Position numbers and translations under genes: made by a program. This document shows positions 24,770 to 34,085 of a DNA stretch of 64,000 nucleotides, piece after piece (the stretch's first letter is position 1; each line of letters starts with the position of its first letter). The notes below the pieces were generated by a model. That model saw nothing but the letters and a program-made list of their open reading frames with translations. It was not told the origin of the DNA and did no database searches. This DNA is from Gemmata massiliana (GTDB lineage Bacteria > Planctomycetota > Planctomycetia > Gemmatales > Gemmataceae), in contig NZ_LR593886.1 in assembly GCF_901538265.1 (NCBI RefSeq), positions 7,957,738-8,021,737 of the forward strand, in the 5' to 3' direction.

Positions 24770-25009
24770 ATGCGAACCCTCGCGCTGTTTTTGTCCTTGC
24801 TCTTCTCCGCTTGCCAAGGCATCGCACCGGAGGCACGTGAGAGATTGAGCGAAGAGCGCGCAAAAGAGCAAAAATCCATCGAGGATCAGCGAAAGGCTGC
24901 GATCATCGACCTCTCGCGCGATGGTCGATTGAACCCGCCAGATGCGTACTCCGACCGAGCCACAATCAAGACCCGCCCGATCCTGGAATCAGTCTGGACC
25001 GTTCGGTAA
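24770..25009 (+). CDS. Small predicted lipoprotein
   Basis: The product has 79 residues. The signal MRTLALFLSLLFSAC ends in a lipobox-like FSAC (Cys about residue 15). The remainder is charged and helical (EARERLSEERAKEQKSIEDQRK), possibly a short coiled coil, and then a polar tail. The ATG at 24770 was preferred over 24725 because it places the hydrophobic segment at the N-terminus. It is divergent from the FG-GAP gene with a 94-base gap. The function is unknown, and the gene is small enough that it needs confirmation. Confidence 0.55.
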   Translation: MRTLALFLSLLFSACQGIAPEARERLSEERAKEQKSIEDQRKAAIIDLSRDGRLNPPDAYSDRATIKTRPILESVWTVR

Positions 25010-25159
25010 GGGTTTACTCCATTTCAACCCGCGAACGTATCTACGGCTCCCCTAATATCGGTAAATAGGGCTGCATCACCTCTTCCTCGCAATTGTCCGT
25101 TCAAGGAAGATTTGCCACGATGGAGGTCGGCTTCGCCTTCCCCGTACAAGGGAACGGGG

Positions 25160-25654
25160 CTACTGTGGCTTCCACCCTGCCACGGCGTCGACCATTTGGG
25201 CGCTGTCGAACACCTGCCGGAACCGCGCGAGGCGCCCGTCCCGCACGGTGAAGAGCTGCACCCAGTGCATCGCGTAGGGGCGCCCCGTGGGTTTAAACCG
25301 GCCGCGCTCGTGTCCGTGTACCACCACGGTGTTGCCCTGCGCGACCACGGTTAGAACCTCGGGCCGCTGGTCCTCCAGCCAGGCGAAGTTTCGCGCCACC
25401 GCCGCAGCCACGGCCTCTCGCCCGCTCCAGCGCCCGACGAACGGGATCGATTCCGGGCCGACGTTCTCCATCTCCACGTCCTCGGCGAGTGCCCCGAGGA
25501 ACGCCGCAATGTCCCCGCGGACGGCCGCCCGGTACATGCCCTGCAAAGCTTCTACGCACGAGGTCTCGGACGCCTTGGACGCGGCGTGCGGGTCGCCCGC
25601 TTTGAACGCGGTGTCCAGATCGTTGACGAACTTCTCGATCACGGATGCGTCCAT
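25160..25654 (-). CDS. SnoaL-like (NTF2-fold) protein
   Basis: The product has 164 residues. The fold signature is visible: an N-terminal helical part with YRAAVRGDIAAFLGALAEDVEMENVG (about 41-66), the segment PFVGRWSGREAVAAAV, and the closing strands YAMHWVQLFTVRDGRLARFRQVFD. SnoaL-like proteins are small cone-shaped binding proteins or isomerase/hydrolase-like enzymes, and no catalytic set can be assigned. The first 40 residues hold an extra helical stretch (VIEKFVNDLDTAFKAGDP). The start ATG 25654 has GAGGG upstream; other in-frame ATGs further upstream add unconserved sequence. Confidence 0.75.
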   Translation of the reverse strand: MDASVIEKFVNDLDTAFKAGDPHAASKASETSCVEALQGMYRAAVRGDIAAFLGALAEDVEMENVGPESIPFVGRWSGREAVAAAVARNFAWLEDQRPEVLTVVAQGNTVVVHGHERGRFKPTGRPYAMHWVQLFTVRDGRLARFRQVFDSAQMVDAVAGWKPQ

Positions 25655-26078
25655 GAGGCCCTCGATCCCGGAGTTGGTGTAACGCACTCGCGCCCGCAAT
25701 CGATTTCGGCCCATCCCTTCCGTCACGGACGAGTCCCGTTCGCAGACAGGCGCTTCAGCACCACGCTCGCGCGATCCGCACAATCACCGGTCGAGTGACA
25801 CCGACCCAGCCGCGGCGCCGTGTGCTACTGCAAAGCTCGTTCCCAGCGTACCCGATCCCGGCTCGGTCCGAAACTCTGCCGAGCGATCAGAAACGATTCT
25901 GGCAGCCGTACAACCCCACCCACTTGTTGGCGCGCGGTTCCAGGGACCGGCGAACGGCCCAGAACTCAGTCAGAAAAGCCGTTGACGCGGCACTCCTGCT
26001 AGTAGAGACTGTTTCTCACTCCCTCCTGCCTCTCGTTTACAGCCCGCCGTAGCGTTCCCACCCAACGCGAGCCAAGCC
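25655..26078. other. Non-coding stretch upstream of a DUF1501 gene
   Basis: About 420 bases. The open frames here are Arg- and Pro-rich shadows without starts that fit. It separates divergent genes, so it should hold promoters for both. I see no palindrome or repeat beyond short ones. Confidence 0.5.
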
Positions 26079-27455
26079 ATGTCCGCACGCACCACGTCCT
26101 TCGCATCAGCCGCGCCTCATCTCATTCCGCGCCGCGGGTTCCTGAGAATCGGCGCACTGGGGTTGGGCGGACTCACGCTGCCGAACTTGCTCCGCGCGGA
26201 GGCCGCGGCCGGGGTTCGCTCGCCGCACAAGTCGGTGATCCTCATTTACCTCGTCGGCGGGCCGCCGCACCAGGACATGTTCGACCTGAAGCCGAACGCG
26301 CCGAAAGAGATCGCGGGTCCGTGGAAGCCCATCCCGACCAACGTGAACGGCATCCAGATTTGCGAGGCGCTCCCGCACCTCGCGAAGATCATGGACAAGC
26401 TCGTGGTCGTGCGCTCGCTCGTCGGCAACCAGGCCGATCACGACGCCATCCAGGTGTATAACGGGTTCGACCCGAAGAAGCCGACGCCCGCCGGCGGGTG
26501 GCCGCAGTTCGGCTCCGCGGTCGCGAAGTTACAGGGGCCGGCCGATCCCGCCGTGCCGCCGTTCGTGAGCCTCTGTTACACCTGCACGCACGGGCCGTAC
26601 AACGAGCCGGGACCGGGGTTCCTGGGACCGGCCCTGACGCCGTTCCGCGCGATGGGACCGACCCGCGACGACATGATCCTCCGCGGCGTCACCGTGAACC
26701 AACTCGCAGACCGCAAATCGCTGCTGAAGAAATTCGACGACATGCGCCGCGACCGGGACTCGTCCGGCGATCTGAAAGCGATGGACTCGTTCACCGAACA
26801 GGCGTTCGGGCTGCTCACGTCGTCGCGCATGGCGGAGGCGCTCGACCTCTCGAAGGAGCCGCTCCGCGTGGTCGAACGGTACGGCACCGGCGATCCGAAA
26901 GTCTTCATGGACGCGAACGGTGCGCCGCGCGTGCCCCAGAGCCTGCTCATGGCCCGGCGCCTCATCGAAGCCGGGGCGCGCGTCGTCACCCTGAACTACA
27001 GCAAATGGGACTGGCACGGCGGAATGAACGCCGAGGGCCGGGCGAACAACTCGATCTTCCTCCGGGAACAGGAAGATTTCCCGCCGTTCGACAAGTGCGT
27101 CAGCGCGCTGGTCGAGGACCTGCACGACCGCGGGCTGGACAAGGACTGTACCGTCATCGTGATGGGCGAGTTCGGGCGCACGCCGAAGATCAGCGCGCAA
27201 GTCGGGCGTGACCACTGGCCCGCGGTGAACTGCGCGCTCATGGCCGGCGGCGGGATGAAGACCGGTCAGGTGATCGGCAGCACGGACAGGATCGCGGGCG
27301 AAGCGGCGTCGCGCCCGGTCACGTTCGGCGAACTGTTCGCGACGCTCTACCACAACCTTGGGATCGACGCGGACAAGGCCACGCTCGCGGACCTCACCGG
27401 CCGCCCACAGTACCTCGTGGAGGGGAGCGCCCAACCGATCAAGGAACTCATCTGA
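26079..27455 (+). CDS. DUF1501 protein, Tat-exported
   Basis: The product has 458 residues. The N-terminus has a twin-arginine signal (RRGFLRIGALGLGGLTLPNLL, residues 18-38). The core follows the sulfatase/alkaline-phosphatase-like DUF1501 layout: SVILIYLVGGPPHQDMFDLKP near 50, VNGIQICEALPHLAKIMDKLVVVRSL, SKWDWHGGMN, and CTVIVMGEFGRTPKIS before GRDHWPAVNCALMAGGG. Family members are very numerous in planctomycetes and often pair with DUF1549/1553 proteins; no such partner is adjacent here. Export across the cytoplasmic membrane is likely. The activity is unproven. Confidence 0.93.
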   Translation: MSARTTSFASAAPHLIPRRGFLRIGALGLGGLTLPNLLRAEAAAGVRSPHKSVILIYLVGGPPHQDMFDLKPNAPKEIAGPWKPIPTNVNGIQICEALPHLAKIMDKLVVVRSLVGNQADHDAIQVYNGFDPKKPTPAGGWPQFGSAVAKLQGPADPAVPPFVSLCYTCTHGPYNEPGPGFLGPALTPFRAMGPTRDDMILRGVTVNQLADRKSLLKKFDDMRRDRDSSGDLKAMDSFTEQAFGLLTSSRMAEALDLSKEPLRVVERYGTGDPKVFMDANGAPRVPQSLLMARRLIEAGARVVTLNYSKWDWHGGMNAEGRANNSIFLREQEDFPPFDKCVSALVEDLHDRGLDKDCTVIVMGEFGRTPKISAQVGRDHWPAVNCALMAGGGMKTGQVIGSTDRIAGEAASRPVTFGELFATLYHNLGIDADKATLADLTGRPQYLVEGSAQPIKELI

Positions 27456-27531
27456 TTTCGGCGTGACTCACCGCGAACCTATTCTCGCGAAACATCGTCC
27501 CTCCTGATCGCACGCGACTGGGAGGAACGCC

Positions 27532-28005
27532 ATGAGCGGAATCACGTACCTCAAAGGTGACGCGACCTGTCCGCAAGCGAAGGGGACCAAGCTCATCTGC
27601 CACGTCTGTAACGACATTGGCGGGTGGGGAAAGGGATTCGTGCTCGCCCTGTCCCGGCGCTGGAGCGAACCGGAGTCCGCGTACCGGGCGTGGTTCACGG
27701 CGCGTGACGGGTTCGTCCTCGGCGCCGTTCAGTTCGTGCAAGTCGAGCCGTACATCTGGGTCGCGAACCTGATCGGTCAGCGCGGAACGAAAACGGGCAG
27801 CTCCGGTCCGCCGGTGCGGTACGACGCCATCGCGACCGGGCTGAAGACGGTTGCAGAAAAAGCACTCGAACTGGGCGCGTCCGTTCACATGCCGCGCATC
27901 GGGTGCGGACTCGCGGGCGGCGACTGGTCGAAGGTCGAGCCGCTCGTTCTGGAGCACCTCGTCGGGCGCGGCGTTCGGGTAACCGTTTACGACTTCGAGA
28001 AGTGA
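27532..28005 (+). CDS. Macro-domain protein, ADP-ribose-1''-phosphate phosphatase-like
   Basis: The product has 157 residues, essentially one macro domain. Features are ITYLKGDATCPQ (first strand and loop), HVCNDIGGWGKGF (the binding-loop Asn-Asp and the GxGxG-like phosphate loop), and MPRIGCGLAGGDW near 121-133, the second glycine-rich loop. The Asn-Asp-Ile-Gly-Gly-Trp form resembles the Poa1-like group that removes phosphate from ADP-ribose-1''-phosphate or hydrolyses ADP-ribosyl esters. The start ATG 27532 has GGAGG six bases upstream. The gene ends one base before the convergent esterase gene, and both stops lie in one palindrome. Confidence 0.88.
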   Translation: MSGITYLKGDATCPQAKGTKLICHVCNDIGGWGKGFVLALSRRWSEPESAYRAWFTARDGFVLGAVQFVQVEPYIWVANLIGQRGTKTGSSGPPVRYDAIATGLKTVAEKALELGASVHMPRIGCGLAGGDWSKVEPLVLEHLVGRGVRVTVYDFEK

Positions 28006-28006
28006 T

Positions 28007-29434
28007 TCACTTCGCCCGTTTGTCGAACACCGCGAACACGTCCGCGAGCGCCTCACGCACGATTACCATGTGCTCGACGTGCGGGTACTCCTTGTAGGTG
28101 ACGTTCTTCGCGCCGCCCGCCACGAGCGCCTTGTTCAAAGCACGGGCGCTGGTGAGCGCGAAATCTTTTTCGCCGGCGCCAATGAAGAACGGCAGGTCCG
28201 CGAACGCCTTGGCGTCTTTCACGGGGCCACCGCCACTGAGCACCGCCACGGCCGCGAACCGGTCCGGGTGCTGTCGCACTAACCCGACGGCCTGCGTCGC
28301 ACCCATCGAGTGACCGATCACAAATACACGCTTCGGATCGAGTTCGTACCGCTTCGCGAGTTGGTCGAGAATTGCGGGAACGGGCGGCGCACCACTAAAA
28401 TTCAGTCCGCTGCGCGTGGCGACCAGCACCCACCCGCGCTTGCGGCACTCGGTCACGAGCTGCCCCGCGCCGTAGCCCTCGAAAAACAAGTTCTCCGACC
28501 CGCCGGCGCCGTGTAACGCGACCACAACCGGAGCCGGCTTCTTGGGGTCCAGCCCCCTCGGAACGAAGATCCGCGTCGGGACCGACTTCTTCGCGTCGGT
28601 CGGTACGGAGAGCCAAAACTGTCCCGATTTCGCCGACGTGAAGAAGGGGTTGCCGTCGAGCATCGTTTCCGCGTTCTTGAGCAGGTCCGCGGCCGGCAAA
28701 TCCGTTTCGGGTGCGAACCCGCCGACCAGTTCGGTCAGCAGTTCGGCGCGATCACGAGCGGTCGCCTTCTCGATCGTGTCGATCGCGTCCCACGACGCGA
28801 CGGTCTTCTTGAGCGCAGCCAGACGCGCGTCGAGATCGGCGACCTGCGAAATACCGATCGCGGAGCGGCGAATCTCGCGCCCGCTTTCCACCATGAAGTA
28901 CAGTCTGCGGTCCAGCCCTACAAACTCGCCGAGCGGCGGGAGCGGCACCTTGAGCGTGTGCGGGAACTTGTCGGGCCGGAGCGTAGTGATCTGCTTGTCG
29001 GTGAACCAGAACTGCACTTCCGGGCTTTTCGGGACATCGCCCTTCGGCACGTAGAACTGCTTAATCGTAACGGTCAACTCCTGCGCCTTGCCGTCCACGA
29101 CACGCAGTTCGGGCACCGCGAAGAGGCTCCAGGCCCATTGTCGCGTGACGCTCGGTTCTTCGTCCGAAGTGAGCGCGAACCCGGCCAGATCGAGCGACCG
29201 CGCGGCCTCGCCGAACTGAAGCGTCAGAAACTGTTCGGTGAGCTTCTGAACGTGCGCGAGGGCACGCTTGCGCGCCACCGGGTTGTCCTGTTTCTCCCAC
29301 TCCTGCTCGAACCGCTTGAGGCGCTGGCCGAGTTCGTATCGCTGTGCGAGCACCTCGGCCGCTTTCCGCGGCTCGGCCGCGGATGTGCTTGCCAGGAGGA
29401 GAATTACCGCGACCGACGTGCCGAACTGCCGCAT
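28007..29434 (-). CDS. Exported alpha/beta-hydrolase, PHB-depolymerase/esterase-like
   Basis: The product has 475 residues with a signal peptide (MRQFGTSVAVILLLASTSAA). The first half has no family match visible to me; it is helical, with many charged residues. The second half (about 265-475) is an alpha/beta-hydrolase: the oxyanion segment VVALHGAGGSENLFFEG, the nucleophile Ser in VFVIGHSMGATQAVG, and the probable catalytic His in YPHVEHM near the end. It acts outside the cytoplasm, probably on esters. The stop codon TCA at 28007-28009 is one base from the macro-domain stop. The two genes converge, so functional linkage is not implied. Confidence 0.85.
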   Translation of the reverse strand: MRQFGTSVAVILLLASTSAAEPRKAAEVLAQRYELGQRLKRFEQEWEKQDNPVARKRALAHVQKLTEQFLTLQFGEAARSLDLAGFALTSDEEPSVTRQWAWSLFAVPELRVVDGKAQELTVTIKQFYVPKGDVPKSPEVQFWFTDKQITTLRPDKFPHTLKVPLPPLGEFVGLDRRLYFMVESGREIRRSAIGISQVADLDARLAALKKTVASWDAIDTIEKATARDRAELLTELVGGFAPETDLPAADLLKNAETMLDGNPFFTSAKSGQFWLSVPTDAKKSVPTRIFVPRGLDPKKPAPVVVALHGAGGSENLFFEGYGAGQLVTECRKRGWVLVATRSGLNFSGAPPVPAILDQLAKRYELDPKRVFVIGHSMGATQAVGLVRQHPDRFAAVAVLSGGGPVKDAKAFADLPFFIGAGEKDFALTSARALNKALVAGGAKNVTYKEYPHVEHMVIVREALADVFAVFDKRAK

Positions 29435-29569
29435 TTCGCGTCCCTCAGAAGTCGGGTTGAATCGCTCCCAGTGAAAAAGTTACAACTTGTGTTCCCCCGG
29501 AGTGCCCCCAAAGTTGTGCCGCCCGATTTTGGTGGTGGGGAGAGGATCGACAACGGAAAGGAATCCACC

Positions 29570-30832
29570 GTGAAGCGTCAACTTTGCCTGTGCGCGCTGT
29601 TCGCGCTGGTGCTGGTCCCGGACTGGGCTTCGGCGTGCTGGCCGCGTTGGGGATCGCCGGTTTACGAATCGGCCTACTACTACCCGGCGCCCGCCCCGAT
29701 TTACTACAACCCGCCGATGTATTACCAGCCCGTTTACGTGTATCCCTGCGCGCCGGCCGCCGCACCGTCGCGTCCGCCTCGTGTCGAATCCGCACCCAAC
29801 AAGCGCCCCGATAGCGCCACCAATAACCCGAACCTGCGCCCGACCACCCCGCCGAACCCGCCCGCGATGGGGCACTCGGGACCGAACAGCGATCCGGGTG
29901 TGCGCCCGATTGGGGGAACGGAAACCCCGCGAGCCGGTTCACCCGAACCGCTTACGCCGATGACGCCGAAACCGGCCACCCCGGAAGCGGCTCCGAAGCC
30001 CCCGACGACGCCCGGTTCGATCGACGCGCCCCGCGGTACCGCCGCGACCCCGCGTAAAGCTCCCACGCCCGAACCCAAGAAGCCGATGCTCGATTTCCCG
30101 CCCCTGGACCCGAAGCCGGGCGCAACGGGTGTGAAGCCGCCGGCGCTCGCCCCCCCGAAAGACGAGGGGGAACTCAAACTCCCGCCGCTCGACTTGCCGA
30201 AGGACGACAAGGCGCCGAAGCTGCCGTCACTCGACCTCCCAAAAGACGCCCCCGGAATCAAGGTGCCGTCGCTCGATTTGCCGAAGGACGACAAGACACC
30301 GAAGCTGCCGTCACTCGACCTCCCGAAAGTGAACGATCCGCTGGCCCCCACGCTGCCGAAGCCAGACAAGGAACCGAAGCTGCCTGCCCTGGAGTTGCCC
30401 AGCGGCGCGACTGCGGTGCCGGTTCCCGCGCCGGCGCCGGACGCCCTGATCCCGCCGTCCGGATTGCCCCTGCCGAAGACCCCGGAAGGGTTGCCGCCGC
30501 TCACGGTTCCGCCCGAATCACCGATCATGCCGGACGGCAAGCCGTCGGAATCGAAGTCCAGCCCACTCACGGGCGCGCGGGCGCCGAAGGTGAGCGTGTT
30601 CCCAGCATCCGGCACCGCGGCGACGAATGGGCTGCGTAAAGTCGGGTTCTACAACCACACCGGCCGCGACCTGTCGCTGACCATTGAAGGCAAGACGGTC
30701 ACGCTCCCCGCGAAGACGTTCCTGCACGCACAACTGCCGCAAACGTTCACCTGGAAGCAGGGCGACAAGCCGGCCGCGCAGGAAACCGTTCCCGCCGACG
30801 CCGCGGGCGTGGATGTGCTGTTCCGGGAGTGA
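29570..30832 (+). CDS. Exported Pro-rich repeat protein
   Basis: The product has 420 residues. The start is GTG 29570 behind AAGGAA, giving a signal peptide (MKRQLCLCALFALVLVPDWASA). A Tyr/Pro-rich block follows (YYYPAPAPIYYNPPMYYQPV), then a long Pro-rich linker. Tandem copies of a 14-residue unit like LDLPKDDKAPKLPS run at about 204-263. A small folded C-terminal domain ends GRDLSLTIEGKTVTLPAKTF. The architecture suggests a periplasmic or surface protein with a wall-spanning linker and a terminal binding domain. I do not recognise a family. The open frame continues upstream only because the region is stop-poor. Confidence 0.75.
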   Translation: MKRQLCLCALFALVLVPDWASACWPRWGSPVYESAYYYPAPAPIYYNPPMYYQPVYVYPCAPAAAPSRPPRVESAPNKRPDSATNNPNLRPTTPPNPPAMGHSGPNSDPGVRPIGGTETPRAGSPEPLTPMTPKPATPEAAPKPPTTPGSIDAPRGTAATPRKAPTPEPKKPMLDFPPLDPKPGATGVKPPALAPPKDEGELKLPPLDLPKDDKAPKLPSLDLPKDAPGIKVPSLDLPKDDKTPKLPSLDLPKVNDPLAPTLPKPDKEPKLPALELPSGATAVPVPAPAPDALIPPSGLPLPKTPEGLPPLTVPPESPIMPDGKPSESKSSPLTGARAPKVSVFPASGTAATNGLRKVGFYNHTGRDLSLTIEGKTVTLPAKTFLHAQLPQTFTWKQGDKPAAQETVPADAAGVDVLFRE

Positions 30833-30945
30833 CTGGGTGAAGATGAAGGGGTGAGGGTGTGAGCGGGTGAAGGGGTGAAAAGCCCCGAACCCAGTTGCTC
30901 CCAGGTTGCGCCTGGTTGGTTCTGAGGTGCGGTCGCGGATTGATC

Positions 30946-31220
30946 CCAGGGTATCGCGGTTTGTTCCCGGGGTTGCGACCGCGTTGCGGTCGACCCTGGG
31001 CTGAGGAATCTAACCCTTTCAGGGTAGGTCCACTGCATACCGGCGACCCAACTACACGTTGACGCCACCTACGGCCCTTGTGGGTGGGGTTCACCCGCGC
31101 CGGTGTCGGCGTCATTTCCCCGGTACATTCCCTGTGCGTGTTCTGTACCCCGAACGGGTTAGATTCCTCGGCCCAGGGTCGACCGCAACGCGCACCCTGG
31201 AACAAACCGCGACGCCCTGG
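30946..31220. repeat. MITE-like palindromic element, copy A
   Basis: The terminal inverted repeats are about 75-80 bases: left about 30946-31026 (through GTTGCGGTCGACCCTGGGCTG then AGGAATCTAACCC) and right about 31145-31220 (GGGTTAGATTCCTCGGCCC to the end). Between them is a core with GGGTGGGGTTCACCCGCGCC and CCCCGGTACATTCCCTGTGC. No coding sequence is visible inside. The same element with an inverted core lies at 35963-36241. It sits in the gap between the Pro-rich gene and the FHA gene and ends a few bases from the FHA stop codon. Confidence 0.75.
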
Positions 31221-31227
31221 ATCTGCC

Positions 31228-31620
31228 CTAATCCGACGCCGGGCCGCTCTCTTCGGGCGGGATCTCCTCCGCGCCGGCCGGTCCCGGCGGCACGCTCTTG
31301 TAGTCCGCGGCGGACGGGTGCTCCTTCGACCGACCGAGCAGGTCGCCGCACACCTGGTATTTGAAGTTACCGATCTGTACTTCGTCGCCCGGGCGCAACT
31401 TCCCCTCCGCGACGCGCTCGCCGTTGATCCGCACGCCGTTGGTGCTGCCGAGGTCGCGGATCACCAGGTACTCGTTGACCTGCGCGAGCACGCAGTGGCG
31501 GCGCGACACCTTCTTCGAGTTCAACTGCACGTCACACTCCTCGTGCCGCCCGAACAGCAGGATCGGCTTGTCGAGGAGAATACTCGGACCATCGGCGAGT
31601 GAGAGCAGGTGCGCGGGCAT
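31228..31620 (-). CDS. FHA-domain protein
   Basis: The product has 130 residues, almost a single forkhead-associated domain. The phosphothreonine-binding residues are in place: LLFGRHEECDVQL (Gly-Arg), KKVSRRHCVL (Ser-Arg-Arg-His) and DLGSTNGVRING (Asn-Gly). The short Pro/Glu-rich tail (GPAGAEEIPPEESGPASD) is disordered. Such proteins bind phosphothreonine targets of Ser/Thr kinases, which abound in planctomycetes. The ATG at 31620 was chosen because the frame above it is not domain-like. The stop is eight bases from the MITE-like element. Confidence 0.93.
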   Translation of the reverse strand: MPAHLLSLADGPSILLDKPILLFGRHEECDVQLNSKKVSRRHCVLAQVNEYLVIRDLGSTNGVRINGERVAEGKLRPGDEVQIGNFKYQVCGDLLGRSKEHPSAADYKSVPPGPAGAEEIPPEESGPASD

Positions 31621-31858
31621 TAGCTGGCTCCAGGATGGGCACCCTCTATATACCATGCCGCGCGCCCGGATGCACCGGGCCGAATGCAATCCGGCCACCG
31701 GTCCGCAATTGAGGCGCGCCGCGATCGGCACGGCGCGGTATCCTTTAGAATTACGCTGTGCATTGTGCTGATAAGAACCTATATCGAAGTGTCTCTATCT
31801 CCCCGAGTTGGCGCCGTGTGTGCAACAACACACGCGCCCTGAGCCACGAGATCTCAGA

Positions 31859-33253
31859 ATGGCCGACCTCGTATTCCAGCGCTGCATCAACCCGTCGTGC
31901 GGGGGCACCGCGGACCGCGCGGACACCGCGTTCCGGTGCCCCCGGTGCGGCGGGCTGTTCGACGTCGCTTACGATTGGAACAAGCTCCCGGTTCCCAAGT
32001 CGCTCAAACATTTCGAGGGCAAGTGGGCCAACCGCACGAACCCGCTGGACTTCTCCGGCGTGTGGCGGTTCCGTGAGCTGCTCCCGTTCGCGCCGGACGA
32101 CGCTATCGTCAGTATCGGCGAGGGCCAAACGCTCTGCCAGCGCGCGGACGCAGTGGCCGCATACACCGGGCTGAACGCGGGCCGACTGTTCCTCCAGTAC
32201 GAGGGGATGAACCCGAGCGGCAGTTTCAAAGACAACGGCATGAGCGCCGCGTTCACACACGCGCGCGTCACGGGCGCGACCCGGGCCGCGTGCGCGAGTA
32301 CCGGGAACACCAGTGCGAGCCTCGCCATCTACTGCGCGGCCACGCAACTGATGCGCGGCGTCATCTTCATCGGTAGCGGGAAAATCAGCTACGGGAAGCT
32401 GTCACAGGCGCTCGAACACGGCGCGCTCACGGTGCAGATCGAGGGCGACTTCGACGACGCGCTGCGCCGCGTGCAGGAGGTGAGCCGACAGCTCGGCATC
32501 TACCTCGTGAACAGCGTGAACCCCTTCCGCCTGGAGGGGCAGAAAACCATCATGTTCCGCGTGCTGGAAGCGCTGAACTGGGAAGTGCCGGACTGGATCG
32601 TGGTGCCGGGCGGGAACCTCGGTAACGTGTCGAGCTTCGCAAAGGCATTCAGCGAACTCGTGGACCTTGGGTTGATCTCCCGCGTCCCGCGCCTGGCCGT
32701 CATCAATGCGGGCGGGGCGGACACGTTCTACCAGCTCTACGAGAAGAACGGGCTGCGGTGGAACGGCGGGCAGTTCGATCAGTCGAAGATCGACGGCTAC
32801 TACGCCGCGCTCGACGCGAACAACCGCAAGGCCGATACGCTCGCGAGCGCGATCGAGATCAACCGCCCGGTGAACCTGCCGAAAGCCCTGCGCGCGATGG
32901 ACCGGTGCAACGGCGTGGTGCGCGCGGTGCCCGATACGGACATCCTGGACGCGAAGGCCAAGATCGGCGCCGGCGGGCTCGGGTGCGAACCGGCCAGCGC
33001 CGCGAGCGTCGCGGGGTTACGGCAACTTGTTCAAGAAAAGGTGATTTCGCCGTCCGACTCCGTCGTCTGTGTGTTGACGGGACACGTGCTGAAGGACTCG
33101 GACGAAACGGTCGCGTACCACTCGGCGGACAAGGCCACCTTCGACGCGAAGCTCGGCAAGCGCGGGGTGAAACAGGTCGCGTTCGCGAACCGCGCCGTGC
33201 AAGTGCCGAACGACCTCACCGCGATCGTCCGGGCCATCGAATCCCACGCCTGA
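31859..33253 (+). CDS. thrC: Threonine synthase
   Basis: Converts O-phosphohomoserine to threonine with pyridoxal phosphate. The product has 464 residues. The N-terminus has two CxxC-type knuckles (RCINPSCGG and RCPRCGG), as in several threonine-synthase-type proteins. The PLP lysine is K124 in [11 protein letters not shown], the glycine-rich phosphate loop is [13 protein letters not shown], and [11 protein letters not shown] is another conserved stretch. The ATG at 31859 was chosen; the frame upstream is not conserved. thrC, a prepilin-like gene and dapB lie in a row on the same strand, linking two aspartate-family steps. Confidence 0.95.
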   Translation: MADLVFQRCINPSCGGTADRADTAFRCPRCGGLFDVAYDWNKLPVPKSLKHFEGKWANRTNPLDFSGVWRFRELLPFAPDDAIVSIGEGQTLCQRADAVAAYTGLNAGRLFLQYEGMNPSGSFKDNGMSAAFTHARVTGATRAACASTGNTSASLAIYCAATQLMRGVIFIGSGKISYGKLSQALEHGALTVQIEGDFDDALRRVQEVSRQLGIYLVNSVNPFRLEGQKTIMFRVLEALNWEVPDWIVVPGGNLGNVSSFAKAFSELVDLGLISRVPRLAVINAGGADTFYQLYEKNGLRWNGGQFDQSKIDGYYAALDANNRKADTLASAIEINRPVNLPKALRAMDRCNGVVRAVPDTDILDAKAKIGAGGLGCEPASAASVAGLRQLVQEKVISPSDSVVCVLTGHVLKDSDETVAYHSADKATFDAKLGKRGVKQVAFANRAVQVPNDLTAIVRAIESHA

Positions 33254-33303
33254 TCACCCCCGGCGCCGACCGGGACACGGTCGGCCACATTGCCGGAGGC
33301 ACT

Positions 33304-33984
33304 ATGCGCCGCGGGGCTTCGCTGATCGAGTTGCTGGTCGTCATTGCGATCATCGCGATCCTGATCGGCCTGATGCTCCCGGCCATCCAGCGCGTCCGCG
33401 CGGCGGCGAACAACACCGTGTGCCGGAACAATCTCCGGCAAATCGGTCTCGGACTTCACATGTACCACGACGCCCACAAAACGCTCCCGTTCGGGCGACT
33501 GTGCCCGGCGCCGTGGAAGGACGGTAAAGACCAGCGGCGCCTCACGTGCAACCCGGCCAACACTTACACCGGGGCGACCGAAACGTGGTGGTGCCCCTAC
33601 GACAACCGCACGGGCGCGACCGTAACGACCGCCCTTCCCGGGTACACGCCCGCTGGTTCTGTTACGCCGTTCGTTGAGAACTCGCTCCGCGTGTTCCGCT
33701 GCCCGGACGCATCCGACCGGAACTTCGGCAGCCCGACAAACGGCGGGTCGTTTCAGATCTGCTACGCGATCAACCCGGACGTGGGCGGGAAGAAACTGAC
33801 CGAAGTCGGAGGTGGGCTACTCGTGTTCGAGCACGACGACCTGCCGTCCTGCCGCAGCGCGGCCGATCACTTCACGATGTGGCCCACGGATACAGCAACT
33901 CAAGCCGCGCGCCACGCCCCGAAGCGCCACATGGATAAAGCGAACCAACTCTTCTACGACGGCAGCGTGCCTTACGGCCCGTAA
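33304..33984 (+). CDS. Short DUF1559-type prepilin-like protein
   Basis: The product has 226 residues, shorter than typical DUF1559 proteins. The pilin segment starts almost at once ([21 protein letters not shown], residues 2-22), then [34 protein letters not shown]. It closes with [18 protein letters not shown], the family-like end motif with DGSV. The start ATG 33304 is 51 bases after the thrC stop, so it probably lies in the thrC transcript. This is a shortened variant of the family and its function is unknown. Confidence 0.85.
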   Translation: MRRGASLIELLVVIAIIAILIGLMLPAIQRVRAAANNTVCRNNLRQIGLGLHMYHDAHKTLPFGRLCPAPWKDGKDQRRLTCNPANTYTGATETWWCPYDNRTGATVTTALPGYTPAGSVTPFVENSLRVFRCPDASDRNFGSPTNGGSFQICYAINPDVGGKKLTEVGGGLLVFEHDDLPSCRSAADHFTMWPTDTATQAARHAPKRHMDKANQLFYDGSVPYGP

Positions 33985-34085
33985 CCGCGCCACTCGAACG
34001 GCCGGTGCCCGCCGCGCGGTGTACAACGACCCCACGAGCACGCGGCATTCCGAACAAAGTGCCGCCCGCTCGATGCGAGGCACAC

